Shown: positions 1 through 6,325 of the stretch, in pieces
Layout of the letters: the number at the start of each line of letters is the position of its first letter
Position numbering within the stretch: the stretch's first letter is position 1
Origin: Actinomycetales bacterium
GTDB lineage: Bacteria; Actinomycetota; Actinomycetes; Propionibacteriales; Nocardioidaceae
Reading direction: 5' to 3'
Assembly: GCA_012513165.1 (NCBI GenBank)
Contig: JAAZCT010000024.1
Span: forward strand, 1 to 7,735
Length of the DNA: 7,735 nt
Made by a program: the position numbers and the translations under genes
The notes under the pieces: generated by a model
The model's database searches: none
What the model saw: the letters and a program-made list of their open reading frames with translations, nothing else
What the model was told of the DNA's origin: nothing

Positions 1-252
1 CAGTGCGATGCTGGCCCCGATGGCAACCAAGCTCAAGATGAGCGTGTAGCCGGCGCCTGTTCCGAATGCGGCGCCCGGATTGAAATACAGCGTGAACTGA
101 AGGAACGAGCCGACTACGTCGATCGATTCGCCTTCAGTCAGAGCCGAAAGCGCCCACAGTTTCGTAAGCTGATCGGCCAGCACTACTAGCAGCACCACGA
201 CTCCGAACAGCGCCAGTCTAGGACGGCCAGTGTCTGGTTGCTCTACATCCAC
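1..252 (-). CDS. lspA: Lipoprotein signal peptidase LspA (N-terminal part, cut by window edge)
   Basis: Signal peptidase II is an inner-membrane aspartyl protease that removes the signal peptide from diacylglyceryl-modified prolipoproteins. The 84 visible residues show a first membrane segment at about residues 13-30, the DQLTK motif directly after it (about 27-31), the conserved FNPGAAFG box (about 57-64) and the start of a second membrane segment. Both catalytic aspartates of the family lie further on, outside the window, so activity cannot be judged. I chose GTG at 252, which lies 4 nt after the stop of the DksA-like gene and leaves the short N-terminus usual for the family. A TTG at 273 in the same frame would add seven residues and overlap the upstream gene. 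Neither has a strong ribosome binding site, so translational coupling is likely. The ATG at 260 that overlaps the upstream stop is in another frame and is closed by TAG after five codons. Confidence 0.93.
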   Translation of the reverse strand, partial: MDVEQPDTGRPRLALFGVVVLLVVLADQLTKLWALSALTEGESIDVVGSFLQFTLYFNPGAAFGTGAGYTLILSLVAIGASIAL

Positions 253-256
253 AAGC

Positions 257-658
257 TCATCGACGCTCTTCAAGGCGTTTACAGTCCATGCACAGGGTCG
301 CACGAGGGAATGCCATGAGACGCATCTTGCCGATGGGCTCTTGGCAGTTCTCACACACGCCGTAACTGCCCGCCTCTAGCCGGGTTAGCGCTTTGGTGGT
401 CTGATACAGCAGGTCGCGCTGGTTAGCCGCGAGAGACAGCTCAGCGTCCCGCTCGAGGCTAGTTGAACCGACGTCGGCTTGGTCGGCGCCAGCGCCGTCC
501 GTGCTTTCGGCCATCAACTCGTGCAGATCTTTGGCTGAGTGTTCGAGTTCCACCTCGAGTCGAGCGACGTCGGCAACCAATTCCGACTTCACCTCGTCGA
601 CTTCAGTTTGAGTCCATGGATCTTCACCGGTACGTACCGCCAAATTAGATGTGGGCAT
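257..658 (-). CDS. TraR/DksA-family C4 zinc-finger protein
   Basis: This 133-residue protein belongs to the TraR/DksA superfamily, whose best-known members insert a coiled coil into the RNA polymerase secondary channel. The N-terminal half (about 18-50) is a charged helix that fits a coiled coil, followed by an acidic stretch with DQAD and a second helix (about 68-95). The C-terminus is a four-cysteine zinc finger, C102-x2-C105-x17-C123-x2-C126, with the typical GVCENC and FPRATLCMDC surroundings. Genes of this type commonly sit next to lspA near divIVA in actinobacteria, and the two are probably one operon here. The acidic DxxDxA coiled-coil tip of enterobacterial DksA is not obvious, so a DksA-like effect on transcription is inference. 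The ATG at 658 is the only plausible start. It has no Shine-Dalgarno sequence, but a promoter is positioned for a leaderless mRNA. Confidence 0.92.
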   Translation of the reverse strand: MPTSNLAVRTGEDPWTQTEVDEVKSELVADVARLEVELEHSAKDLHELMAESTDGAGADQADVGSTSLERDAELSLAANQRDLLYQTTKALTRLEAGSYGVCENCQEPIGKMRLMAFPRATLCMDCKRLEERR

Positions 659-664
659 GCCGGG

Positions 665-693
665 ACACTAAACCGACCGAGCGAATAAGGCAA
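665..693 (-). promoter_or_regulatory. Probable promoter of the DksA-like gene, giving a leaderless mRNA
   Basis: On the minus strand there is a TTGCCT -35 box (693-688), a 17-nt spacer and a TAGTGT -10 box (670-665). The -10 ends 6 nt before the ATG at 658, so transcription would begin at or next to the A of the start codon. This fits the lack of a ribosome binding site and the frequent leaderless genes of actinobacteria. The start site is predicted, not measured. Confidence 0.5.
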
Positions 694-705
694 GTACCAC
701 GGGCC

Positions 706-711
706 TAGAAT
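706..711 (+). promoter_or_regulatory. Possible -10 box for ileS
   Basis: The hexamer TAGAAT matches the TATAAT consensus at five of six positions. No good -35 box is visible 16-18 nt upstream (683-688 reads GAATAA). It overlaps the ATG at 710. Transcription would begin near 718-719, where an in-frame GTG lies, so if this box is real, translation begins at GTG 719 or GTG 758. It could be chance. Confidence 0.3.
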
Positions 712-3700
712 GGCGATCGTGTCTTCTGAATTTCCCACGTCCGCCCCTGGAGTCGATGTGAATAACACTGCTGGTTCGGGCTATCACGCTGTTCCTGCCC
801 ATATCGACTTAGCCAAACTGGATCAGGAGATCCTTGACCTGTGGGAAGCCCAAGGCACGTTCGCGGCCTCGATGGATCAACCCGCCGACACGCCGCGTTG
901 GACCTTTTATGAAGGCCCACCCACGGCCAACGGCATACCGGGCACCCACCACGTCGAAGCCCGCGTGTTCAAGGACATTTTCCCACGTTTTAAGACCATG
1001 CAGGGTTTCCATGTAGACCGCAAGGCTGGCTGGGATTGCCACGGTTTGCCGGTTGAAATCGCCGTGGAGAAGGAACTCGGTTTCAACGGCAAGAACGATA
1101 TTGAAGACTTCGGCATCGCCAAGTTCAACGATGCGTGCCGCGAATCAGTGCTGCGCAACGTAGACAAATTCGAAGAGATGACCGATCGCATGGGTTACTG
1201 GACAGACATGTCCAACCCCTATCGCACGATGGACTCGTCTTATGTCCAGAGTGTGTGGTGGGCGCTCTCACAGATTTTTGATCAGGGCCTGCTGGTTGAG
1301 GACTTCCGAGTTGCTCCATATTGCCCACGCTGTGGGACCACGCTCTCGGACCACGAACTGGCGCAAGGCTACGAAACCGTCGCTGATCCCTCGGTCTATG
1401 TGCGGTTCCCCCTCACCTCCGGCCCGTGGCTGGGCGCAGACTTGGTCGTCTGGACGACCACGCCCTGGACGCTCGTGTCGAACACTGCGGTCGCGGTTCA
1501 CCCAGACGTCACGTACGCGCTGGCAAGCAAAGATTCAGATCGCGTCGTCGTCGCCGAAGATCTCATTGAAGCCGCGCTGGGCGAAGGCTGGACCATCGAA
1601 GCTCGCCTGACTGGCCGCGAACTCGAACGTTGGACCTACGAGCGTCCCTTCGACTTTGTCGAGATTCCAGATGCGCATTTCATCGTGTTGGGCGAGTACG
1701 TCACCACCGATAACGGAACCGGTTTGGTTCACCAGTCCCCCGCCTTCGGTGAAGACGATATGGCCGTGTGTAAAGCCTATGGATTGCCTGTGGTGAACCC
1801 GGTCGAATCGAACGGGCACTTCACCGCCGGTCTCGAACTCGTCGGTGATTTGTTCTTCAAGGAAGCCGACGCACCGCTGCTGGAACGACTCAAGGAACTG
1901 GGACTGTTGTTTGCGCACGTCGACTACGAACACAGCTACCCGCACTGCTGGCGCTGCCACACTCCACTGATGTATTTCGCGCTGCCTGCTTGGTACATCC
2001 GAACCACGGCTCGCAAAGATGAACTGCTCACCGAGAACGAAAAGACCTCGTGGTTCCCCGAGACGATCAAGCACGGGCGTTATGGCGATTGGCTCAACAA
2101 CAACATCGACTGGGCCCTCTCGCGTAACCGCTATTGGGGCACTCCCCTGCCGATCTGGCGCAACGACGAAGCCCCGAGTCGGATCGTGTGCGTCGATTCG
2201 CTCACGAAACTCTCAGAACTCACGGGCACAGACGTAACTGATCTGGACCCACACCGTCCCTACATCGATGACGTCACGTTCACGCTGCCCGGAGAACCTG
2301 GCACGTACCGGCGTGTGCCCGAGGTGATCGATGCGTGGTTCGACTCTGGTTCGATGCCGTTCGCGCAATGGGGCTACCCGCACGCGCCGGGCTCGGTAGA
2401 GAAGTTCAAACGCGCGTATCCAGCGCAATATATTTGCGAAGCGATCGACCAGACCCGCGGCTGGTTTTACTCGTTGATGGCTGTGGGCACCTTGGTGTTC
2501 AACCAGTCCAGCTACGAGAACGTGGTCTGCCTCGGCCACATCTTGGCCGAAGACGGCCGCAAAATGAGCAAACACTTGGGTAATATCCTGCTGCCGATGC
2601 CGCTGATGGAAGAACACGGCGCTGATGCGCTTCGCTGGTTCATGGCCTGTTCCGGTTCGCCGTGGTCGGCTCGCCGCATCGGTCACAACGCGCTCACCGA
2701 GATCGTCCGCAAGGTGCTGCTCACGTACTGGAACACTGTGTCGTTCCATGTGATGTATGCCAGCGCCGAGGGTTGGACACCTACCAGCAGCCCTGCAGCG
2801 CCACCGCCATCGGAGCGGATGGTGCTCGACCGTTGGCTGCTTTCTGAGACGCAAGAGTTGGTCCGAGACGTCACGGCAGCTCTAGAACAGTTCGACACGC
2901 AAGGCGCGGGCACGAAACTGGCCCAGTTCCTCGACACGCTCTCGAACTGGTACGTGCGGCGTTCGCGAAAGCGTTTCTGGCGCGGAGATGTATCTGCGTT
3001 CGCGACCTTGCATGAAGTGCTCGAAACCGTGACCAAGTTGTTGGCTCCGCTCGTGCCGTTCATTACCGAGCGCGTGTGGCAGGACCTCATCGTGCCGGTC
3101 ACGCCCGACGCCGCGAACTCCGTTCACTTAGCCACCTGGCCCGAGGCCAAACTCGAACTCATCGAGGTCGGTCTGTCTGAGCGGGTCGAATTGGGGCGGC
3201 GCATCACCGAGTTAGGCCGCGCAGCGCGCGCTGAAGCCAAGGTTCGCACGCGTCAGCCGTTGCGACGCGCCTTGATCGCTTCTAGCTTGCATGAGTCGTT
3301 GGGCGAGGACCTGCGCGCAGATATTTGCGAAGAACTCAACATCATGAGTCTTGGATCGCTGTCTGAAGCAGGATCGGATCTGGTGCAGCACAGCGCGAAA
3401 GCCAACTTCCGCAATCTGGGCAAGCAGTACGGCCAGCAAACACCGCACGTTGCTGGGCTCATCGCAGCTGCCGACGCAGCCGAATTGGCCAGTGCCTTTG
3501 CCGCCGGGCGAACCGTCGATCTCACCGACACCGAAGGCACTGTGTTCACGGTCGAGGCAGACGACGCCATCATCTCTGAGCGCCCCAGCGAAGGCTGGTC
3601 GGTGGTCAATGAGCAAGGCGAGACCGTCGCGCTTGATCTGCAACTCGACGACGAACTGCGCCGCGCAGGTCTAGCTCGAGAAACGATTCGCGTGATGCAA

Positions 3701-3904
3701 GAAGTCCGCAAAACCACCGGACTCGATATCACCGATCGCATCAAGGTGCGCTGGTCCGCTGAGGGAACCACGGCCGAGGCGCTGCTGGAACACGAGCAAG
3801 ACATCGCACGTGAGATTTTGGCGACGGAGTTCGTGCGCGTCGATTCGACTGATGGCCATCACGAAGCAGATCTTGGTTTGACCTTCGAACTTTCGAAGGT
3901 CTAG
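710..3904 (+). CDS. ileS: Isoleucyl-tRNA synthetase, type 2, with altered GXHH signature
   Basis: This cytosolic class I synthetase charges tRNA-Ile with isoleucine and edits mischarged valine. It has 1064 residues, usual for the eukaryote-like type 2 enzymes of actinobacteria. Visible parts in order: the first class I signature as G-T-H-H at 78-81 where HxGH is expected; KAGWDCHGLP (105-114); cysteine pair C205/C208; the CP1 editing domain with WTTTPWTL (248-255) and GTGLVHQSPAFGEDD (336-350); cysteine pair C413/C416; WFDSGS; the second signature KMSKH at 618-622; the anticodon-binding region with SNWYVRRSRKRFW; and a long type 2 C-terminal extension. The GTHH motif matches a variant linked to mupirocin insensitivity. 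The start is uncertain: ATG 710 has no ribosome binding site, GTG 719 would suit a leaderless mRNA, and GTG 758 has GGAG five bases upstream. The first 30 or so residues look poorly conserved. No T-box leader is visible. The gene is opposed to its neighbours and shares a terminator with divIVA. Confidence 0.97.
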   Translation: MAIVSSEFPTSAPGVDVNNTAGSGYHAVPAHIDLAKLDQEILDLWEAQGTFAASMDQPADTPRWTFYEGPPTANGIPGTHHVEARVFKDIFPRFKTMQGFHVDRKAGWDCHGLPVEIAVEKELGFNGKNDIEDFGIAKFNDACRESVLRNVDKFEEMTDRMGYWTDMSNPYRTMDSSYVQSVWWALSQIFDQGLLVEDFRVAPYCPRCGTTLSDHELAQGYETVADPSVYVRFPLTSGPWLGADLVVWTTTPWTLVSNTAVAVHPDVTYALASKDSDRVVVAEDLIEAALGEGWTIEARLTGRELERWTYERPFDFVEIPDAHFIVLGEYVTTDNGTGLVHQSPAFGEDDMAVCKAYGLPVVNPVESNGHFTAGLELVGDLFFKEADAPLLERLKELGLLFAHVDYEHSYPHCWRCHTPLMYFALPAWYIRTTARKDELLTENEKTSWFPETIKHGRYGDWLNNNIDWALSRNRYWGTPLPIWRNDEAPSRIVCVDSLTKLSELTGTDVTDLDPHRPYIDDVTFTLPGEPGTYRRVPEVIDAWFDSGSMPFAQWGYPHAPGSVEKFKRAYPAQYICEAIDQTRGWFYSLMAVGTLVFNQSSYENVVCLGHILAEDGRKMSKHLGNILLPMPLMEEHGADALRWFMACSGSPWSARRIGHNALTEIVRKVLLTYWNTVSFHVMYASAEGWTPTSSPAAPPPSERMVLDRWLLSETQELVRDVTAALEQFDTQGAGTKLAQFLDTLSNWYVRRSRKRFWRGDVSAFATLHEVLETVTKLLAPLVPFITERVWQDLIVPVTPDAANSVHLATWPEAKLELIEVGLSERVELGRRITELGRAARAEAKVRTRQPLRRALIASSLHESLGEDLRADICEELNIMSLGSLSEAGSDLVQHSAKANFRNLGKQYGQQTPHVAGLIAAADAAELASAFAAGRTVDLTDTEGTVFTVEADDAIISERPSEGWSVVNEQGETVALDLQLDDELRRAGLARETIRVMQEVRKTTGLDITDRIKVRWSAEGTTAEALLEHEQDIAREILATEFVRVDSTDGHHEADLGLTFELSKV
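749..752 (+). promoter_or_regulatory. Candidate ribosome binding site for an internal ileS start (GTG 758)
   Basis: GGAG lies 5 nt before an in-frame GTG at 758-760, the ideal distance. Starting there would drop 16 residues and give a protein of 1048 residues that begins closer to the conserved LDQEILDLW region. The match could be chance inside coding sequence. Confidence 0.35.
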
Positions 3905-3923
3905 ATAGCCAAGTTCAGAGCAA

Positions 3924-3960
3924 AAAATGTGGCCCCACCATTTCGGTGGGGCCACATTTT
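3924..3960. terminator. Bidirectional intrinsic terminator between ileS and divIVA
   Basis: There is a perfect 16-bp inverted repeat, 3924-3939 pairing with 3945-3960, around a 5-nt ATTTC loop. The core is very GC-rich, and the outer arm is A-rich on the left and T-rich on the right. Read on plus it gives TTTT after the stem core of the ileS transcript. Read on minus it gives TTTTTT (3927-3922) for the divIVA transcript. It lies 19 nt after the ileS stop and 17 nt after the divIVA stop, so it can end both converging transcripts. Confidence 0.92.
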
Positions 3961-3977
3961 AATGTCGTCTGGCAGAG

Positions 3978-4709
3978 TCAGCCTTCGAGCGCACCATCAC
4001 GGCGAGGCTCGACCTGAGTTCCGCTTTCCAAGTTGGCCAGCTGATCTTGGAAGTAACTCTTCAAACGTGAACGGTATTCGCGCTCGTATGCACGCAAGTG
4101 GTCGATCTCGGTTTCGAGATCTTCACGTTCACGCTGCAATGCCGAAAGAACCTCTTGACGACGCGATTCCGTTTCGTTGTCGAGTTGTTCGGCCTTCTTG
4201 CGCGACTCATAGTTGAGCGTATCGGCGTTGCGACGCGCTTCAGCCGACAATTTGTCTGCTTCGGTCTTGGCGACGGCCAAGATGCCATCGGCTTCGTCCT
4301 TTGCAGCATCCATCAATTGGTCTGCGTTGGTCGAGGCGATCTCGAGCAAACGCGCAGCTGCGGTCGACGCCTCTGCCGTCGTTGTGACCTTGACGGGAGC
4401 TTGCTGCACAACAGGCTTCGGCTCTTCTTTCACGACTGGCGTAGGCGCAGGTGTGGGTACAGGCGCAGGAGCCGGTACTGGGGCTGGCGCTGGGCGCGCT
4501 GCCGCCGGAGCCGGGGCTTTCGACGCTTGGTCGAGAGCGGATTCGAGCTCGGCAATCTTGGCCTTCAAGCTGTCGTTCTCTTTGCTGAGGCGTTCAAACT
4601 CGACCTCAACCTCATCAAGGAACTGTTCAACTTCACCCATGTCATAGCCGTCACGCAACCGTACGGCCGTGAACTGCTTGTCGCGGATGTCCTGGGGCGT
4701 CAACGCCAT
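3978..4709 (-). CDS. divIVA: DivIVA/Wag31-family polar growth and septum-site protein
   Basis: DivIVA is a coiled-coil protein that gathers at curved membrane (poles and septum) and, in actinobacteria, recruits the wall-growth machinery. The 243 residues show the conserved N-terminal lipid-binding domain with LTPQDIRDKQF (3-13), RLRDGYD (17-23) and EVEQFLDEVE (26-35), then a first coiled coil (about 30-63). An Ala/Pro-rich linker runs from about 65 to 104. A long charged coiled coil (about 110-230) carries many Glu, Lys and Arg, and the tail is short. The ATG is set by a strong AGAGGAG site 4 nt upstream. It is the last gene of the minus-strand block before the shared terminator. The 114-nt gap before it leaves room for its own promoter, but I could not identify one. 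The linker resembles that of Wag31, where phosphorylation has been reported; modification here is not shown. Confidence 0.96.
   Translation of the reverse strand: MALTPQDIRDKQFTAVRLRDGYDMGEVEQFLDEVEVEFERLSKENDSLKAKIAELESALDQASKAPAPAAARPAPAPVPAPAPVPTPAPTPVVKEEPKPVVQQAPVKVTTTAEASTAAARLLEIASTNADQLMDAAKDEADGILAVAKTEADKLSAEARRNADTLNYESRKKAEQLDNETESRRQEVLSALQREREDLETEIDHLRAYEREYRSRLKSYFQDQLANLESGTQVEPRRDGALEG
4434..4517 (-). repeat. Ala/Pro-rich low-complexity repeat inside divIVA
   Basis: These bases encode DivIVA residues 65-92, an irregular run of Ala-Pro and Val-Pro pairs with few other residues. The DNA is an imperfect short repeat rich in GCG, CCG and CCT-like codons. Such runs are prone to length change and encode a stiff, extended linker. 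Confidence 0.75.
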
Positions 4710-4713
4710 GGGT

Positions 4714-4720
4714 CTCCTCT
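4714..4720 (-). promoter_or_regulatory. Strong ribosome binding site of divIVA
   Basis: AGAGGAG on the minus strand, 4 nt before the ATG at 4709. It is the clearest Shine-Dalgarno sequence in the window, which suits an abundant structural protein. The rest of the 4710-4823 gap shows no convincing promoter or terminator by eye. Confidence 0.85.
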
Positions 4721-4823
4721 TTCGTCAGGTGGTCAATATGTGGGGAGTAAGTGCAATGACCGTGTTCTACCGTACCGCCTCAACGCTATGTCGCGGAAGG
4801 AACCCCAAGAACTATCTTCTGCC

Positions 4824-5111
4824 TCACAAGAATGCAACGACCAAAAAACGAAGAAAAACGATACCAAGCAACAGAATCAGCGGGGAAAGGTCGAGTGCAA
4901 CTGCCCCGATCCTGACCGGCGGAACATATTTACTAATAAACCGCATAGGCGGATCCGTGACGGAGAAGACTAACTCGCAAATAACCGCGACGAACCCGCG
5001 AGGGCTCCAATCACGAACCACAAATTCGATGAAGCCGATGACAACACGAGCGAGGACGATGAAATAGAAAATACTGAGGAGCAGATCCAGAGCAAACGCT
5101 AGAGGCGACAA
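4824..5111 (-). CDS. YggT-family small integral membrane protein
   Basis: This 95-residue membrane protein of the YggT family is found next to sepF in many Gram-positive bacteria and cyanobacteria. Its molecular role is not settled. It has two hydrophobic segments (about 5-29 and 73-95) around a conserved middle with RDWSP (33-37), TDPP (52-55) and LDLSP (73-77). The start is a TTG at 5111, because an in-frame stop (the sepF TGA) lies two codons upstream and the next usable codon inside would remove the first membrane segment. It begins 3 nt after sepF and in the same frame, so translation very likely depends on ribosomes finishing sepF. The base composition looks lower in GC than the neighbours, as often seen for membrane genes. 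Confidence 0.88.
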   Translation of the reverse strand: MSPLAFALDLLLSIFYFIVLARVVIGFIEFVVRDWSPRGFVAVICELVFSVTDPPMRFISKYVPPVRIGAVALDLSPLILLLGIVFLRFLVVAFL

Positions 5112-5114
5112 GGG

Positions 5115-5588
5115 TCAACTCTGGTTATAAAATCCGCCGGCGGCAATCGCGGCTTTGTCTTCGTCGCTCACGTCCACGTTTTCAGGCGAAAGCAAGAAGA
5201 CCTTGGCCGTAATCCGATTAATCGTTCCGTGAACGGCAAAAACCAAACCAGCTGCAAAGTCCACGAGGCGTTTAGCATCGTCATCACTGATGTCAGAGAG
5301 ATTCATGATGACCGGAACTCCGGACCTAAACGATTCGCCAATCGGACGAGCATCGTTGTAGTTCTGCGGGGCGATCATTTCAATCCGCGCCAGATCCGCA
5401 AGGGCGGTGGGAGCGGGAGCACGTTGTTCGTTGATTGGCGTGACCGGACGCGGTGCGGGGGCTGGCGCCCGGCGCAGAGCAGGTTGAATCTGCGTAGGTG
5501 CCTCGTAGTCTTGCGACTCGTAGTCTTCATACTGCTCTTGAGTCACGAGTCCGAGGTACTCGCCCATTTTGCGCATTGTGCCAGCCAT
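5115..5588 (-). CDS. sepF: Cell division protein SepF (FtsZ membrane anchor)
   Basis: SepF binds the C-terminal peptide of FtsZ and ties the ring to the membrane; it is the main anchor in actinobacteria, which lack FtsA. From ATG 5588 it has 157 residues. An N-terminal amphipathic membrane helix (about 1-15, MRKMGEYLGLV) is followed by an acidic/tyrosine stretch (about 17-29), an Ala/Pro linker (about 30-63) and the folded SepF domain (about 67-157). The domain has PVIMNLSDI (92-100), RLVDFAAG (107-114), HGTINRI and the ending GGFYNQS. A GTG at 5615 would add nine residues before the helix, so I prefer ATG 5588, which has GGA a few bases upstream. ATG 5576 is a lesser alternative. It lies 50 nt after yggS and 3 nt before yggT. 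Confidence 0.95.
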   Translation of the reverse strand: MAGTMRKMGEYLGLVTQEQYEDYESQDYEAPTQIQPALRRAPAPAPRPVTPINEQRAPAPTALADLARIEMIAPQNYNDARPIGESFRSGVPVIMNLSDISDDDAKRLVDFAAGLVFAVHGTINRITAKVFLLSPENVDVSDEDKAAIAAGGFYNQS

Positions 5589-5638
5589 ATTTTCCGTCCC
5601 ATCTGCGATGAACACTCGTTACGAGATTACTTCAGTTA

Positions 5639-6325
5639 CTAGCGATTACCGAGGATCGAACGACCGATCCGCACGTGTGTCGTTCCATATTTAATTGCCG
5701 TCGCGAAGTCTTGGCTCATGCCTGCGGACACGACCGACGCAGACGGGTGCAGTTCTTGAAGTTGTTTACTGAGGGTGGCTAACTGTGCAAAGACCGGCTC
5801 CGGATCGACTCCCAGTGGCGCGACCACCATCAGACCAGCGAGGTGGAGGTGGTCCGATTGGGAAACTAGGTCAGCCAATTCGAGTGCCTTGTCTGGCTCG
5901 ACTCCTGCCCGCCCGGGGTCGGTGGTATCGAAATCGACTTGGACCAGACAATCGAGCATGCGACCGGCAGACTCAGCCCCCTGGTTGAGCGCACGAACTA
6001 ATTTGGGTCGATCTACGCTGTGGACCATGTCGGCGTATTTTGCTACGGCAGCGGCCTTGTTTGTTTGTAAGCCACCCAAGAAATGCCACCGCAGATCGGC
6101 ACGCGTTTCGCTTTTTTTGCGCTCTGCTTCTGGGTGCCGATTTTCGCCCACGTCGGCAACACCCAGTTCTGCCAGAATCTCAGCGTCCGAGGCCGGGTAG
6201 GTCTTGGTGACAGCAATGAGCGTAACTTCATCTCGAGCACGCCCGGCGGCCTCGCAGGCCTGGGCGATCTGGGTTTCAACTCGGTCAAGATTCGCGGCTA
6301 TTTCTGCTTGCCGCGTGAGCGTCAT
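5639..6325 (-). CDS. YggS/YlmE-family pyridoxal phosphate homeostasis protein
   Basis: The PLPBP family binds pyridoxal 5'-phosphate and affects B6 and amino-acid balance without known enzyme activity. The 228 residues form a single alanine-racemase-like barrel. Visible marks: the PLP-binding lysine in AVTKTYP (K41), GENR (61-64), WHFLGGLQTNK (80-90), HSVDR (102-106), a GLMVVAP segment, and the phosphate-binding end SAGMSQDFATAIKYGTTHVR followed by IGRSILGNR. After GENR this protein has HPEAE where many members have a VQE-like sequence. The start is ATG 6325, which overlaps the pgeF stop as ATGA; a longer open frame to 6424 lies inside pgeF and lacks conserved sequence. This is the usual ylmE position between the YlmD homologue and sepF. 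Confidence 0.95.
   Translation of the reverse strand: MTLTRQAEIAANLDRVETQIAQACEAAGRARDEVTLIAVTKTYPASDAEILAELGVADVGENRHPEAERKKSETRADLRWHFLGGLQTNKAAAVAKYADMVHSVDRPKLVRALNQGAESAGRMLDCLVQVDFDTTDPGRAGVEPDKALELADLVSQSDHLHLAGLMVVAPLGVDPEPVFAQLATLSKQLQELHPSASVVSAGMSQDFATAIKYGTTHVRIGRSILGNR

Noticed and set aside
629..641. GGTACGTACCGCC upstream of ileS, partly like a T-box core.
   Set aside because: The needed AGGGTGG-type 5' part is absent, the sequence is coding for the DksA-like protein, and no specifier stem is seen.
2213..2854. A 213-codon minus-strand open frame inside ileS.
   Set aside because: It lies fully inside conserved IleRS motifs on the other strand and has no family motif; it is a shadow of high-GC codon use.
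4710..4823. Search for a divIVA promoter in the yggT-divIVA gap.
   Set aside because: Several TANNNT-like hexamers occur (for example TAGCGT and TACGGT on minus), but none has a matching -35 at 16-18 nt; no call is justified.
4098..4973. A 291-codon open frame on the plus strand opposite divIVA and the start of yggT.
   Set aside because: It is antisense to the Ala/Pro-rich and coiled-coil coding sequence of a clear divIVA; its product is compositionally odd (Arg, Cys, Gly-rich) with no recognisable motif, and it crosses an intergenic region.
5615..5625. CTCGT-T-ACGAG palindrome in the yggS-sepF gap.
   Set aside because: Only 5 bp per arm with a 1-nt centre; too short to call an operator or hairpin without conservation data.
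5653..5670. Inverted repeat GGATCG-6 nt-CGATCC near the end of yggS.
   Set aside because: It is short, within the conserved IGRSILG coding region, and has no U-tract, so it is not a terminator; it probably arises from codon choice.
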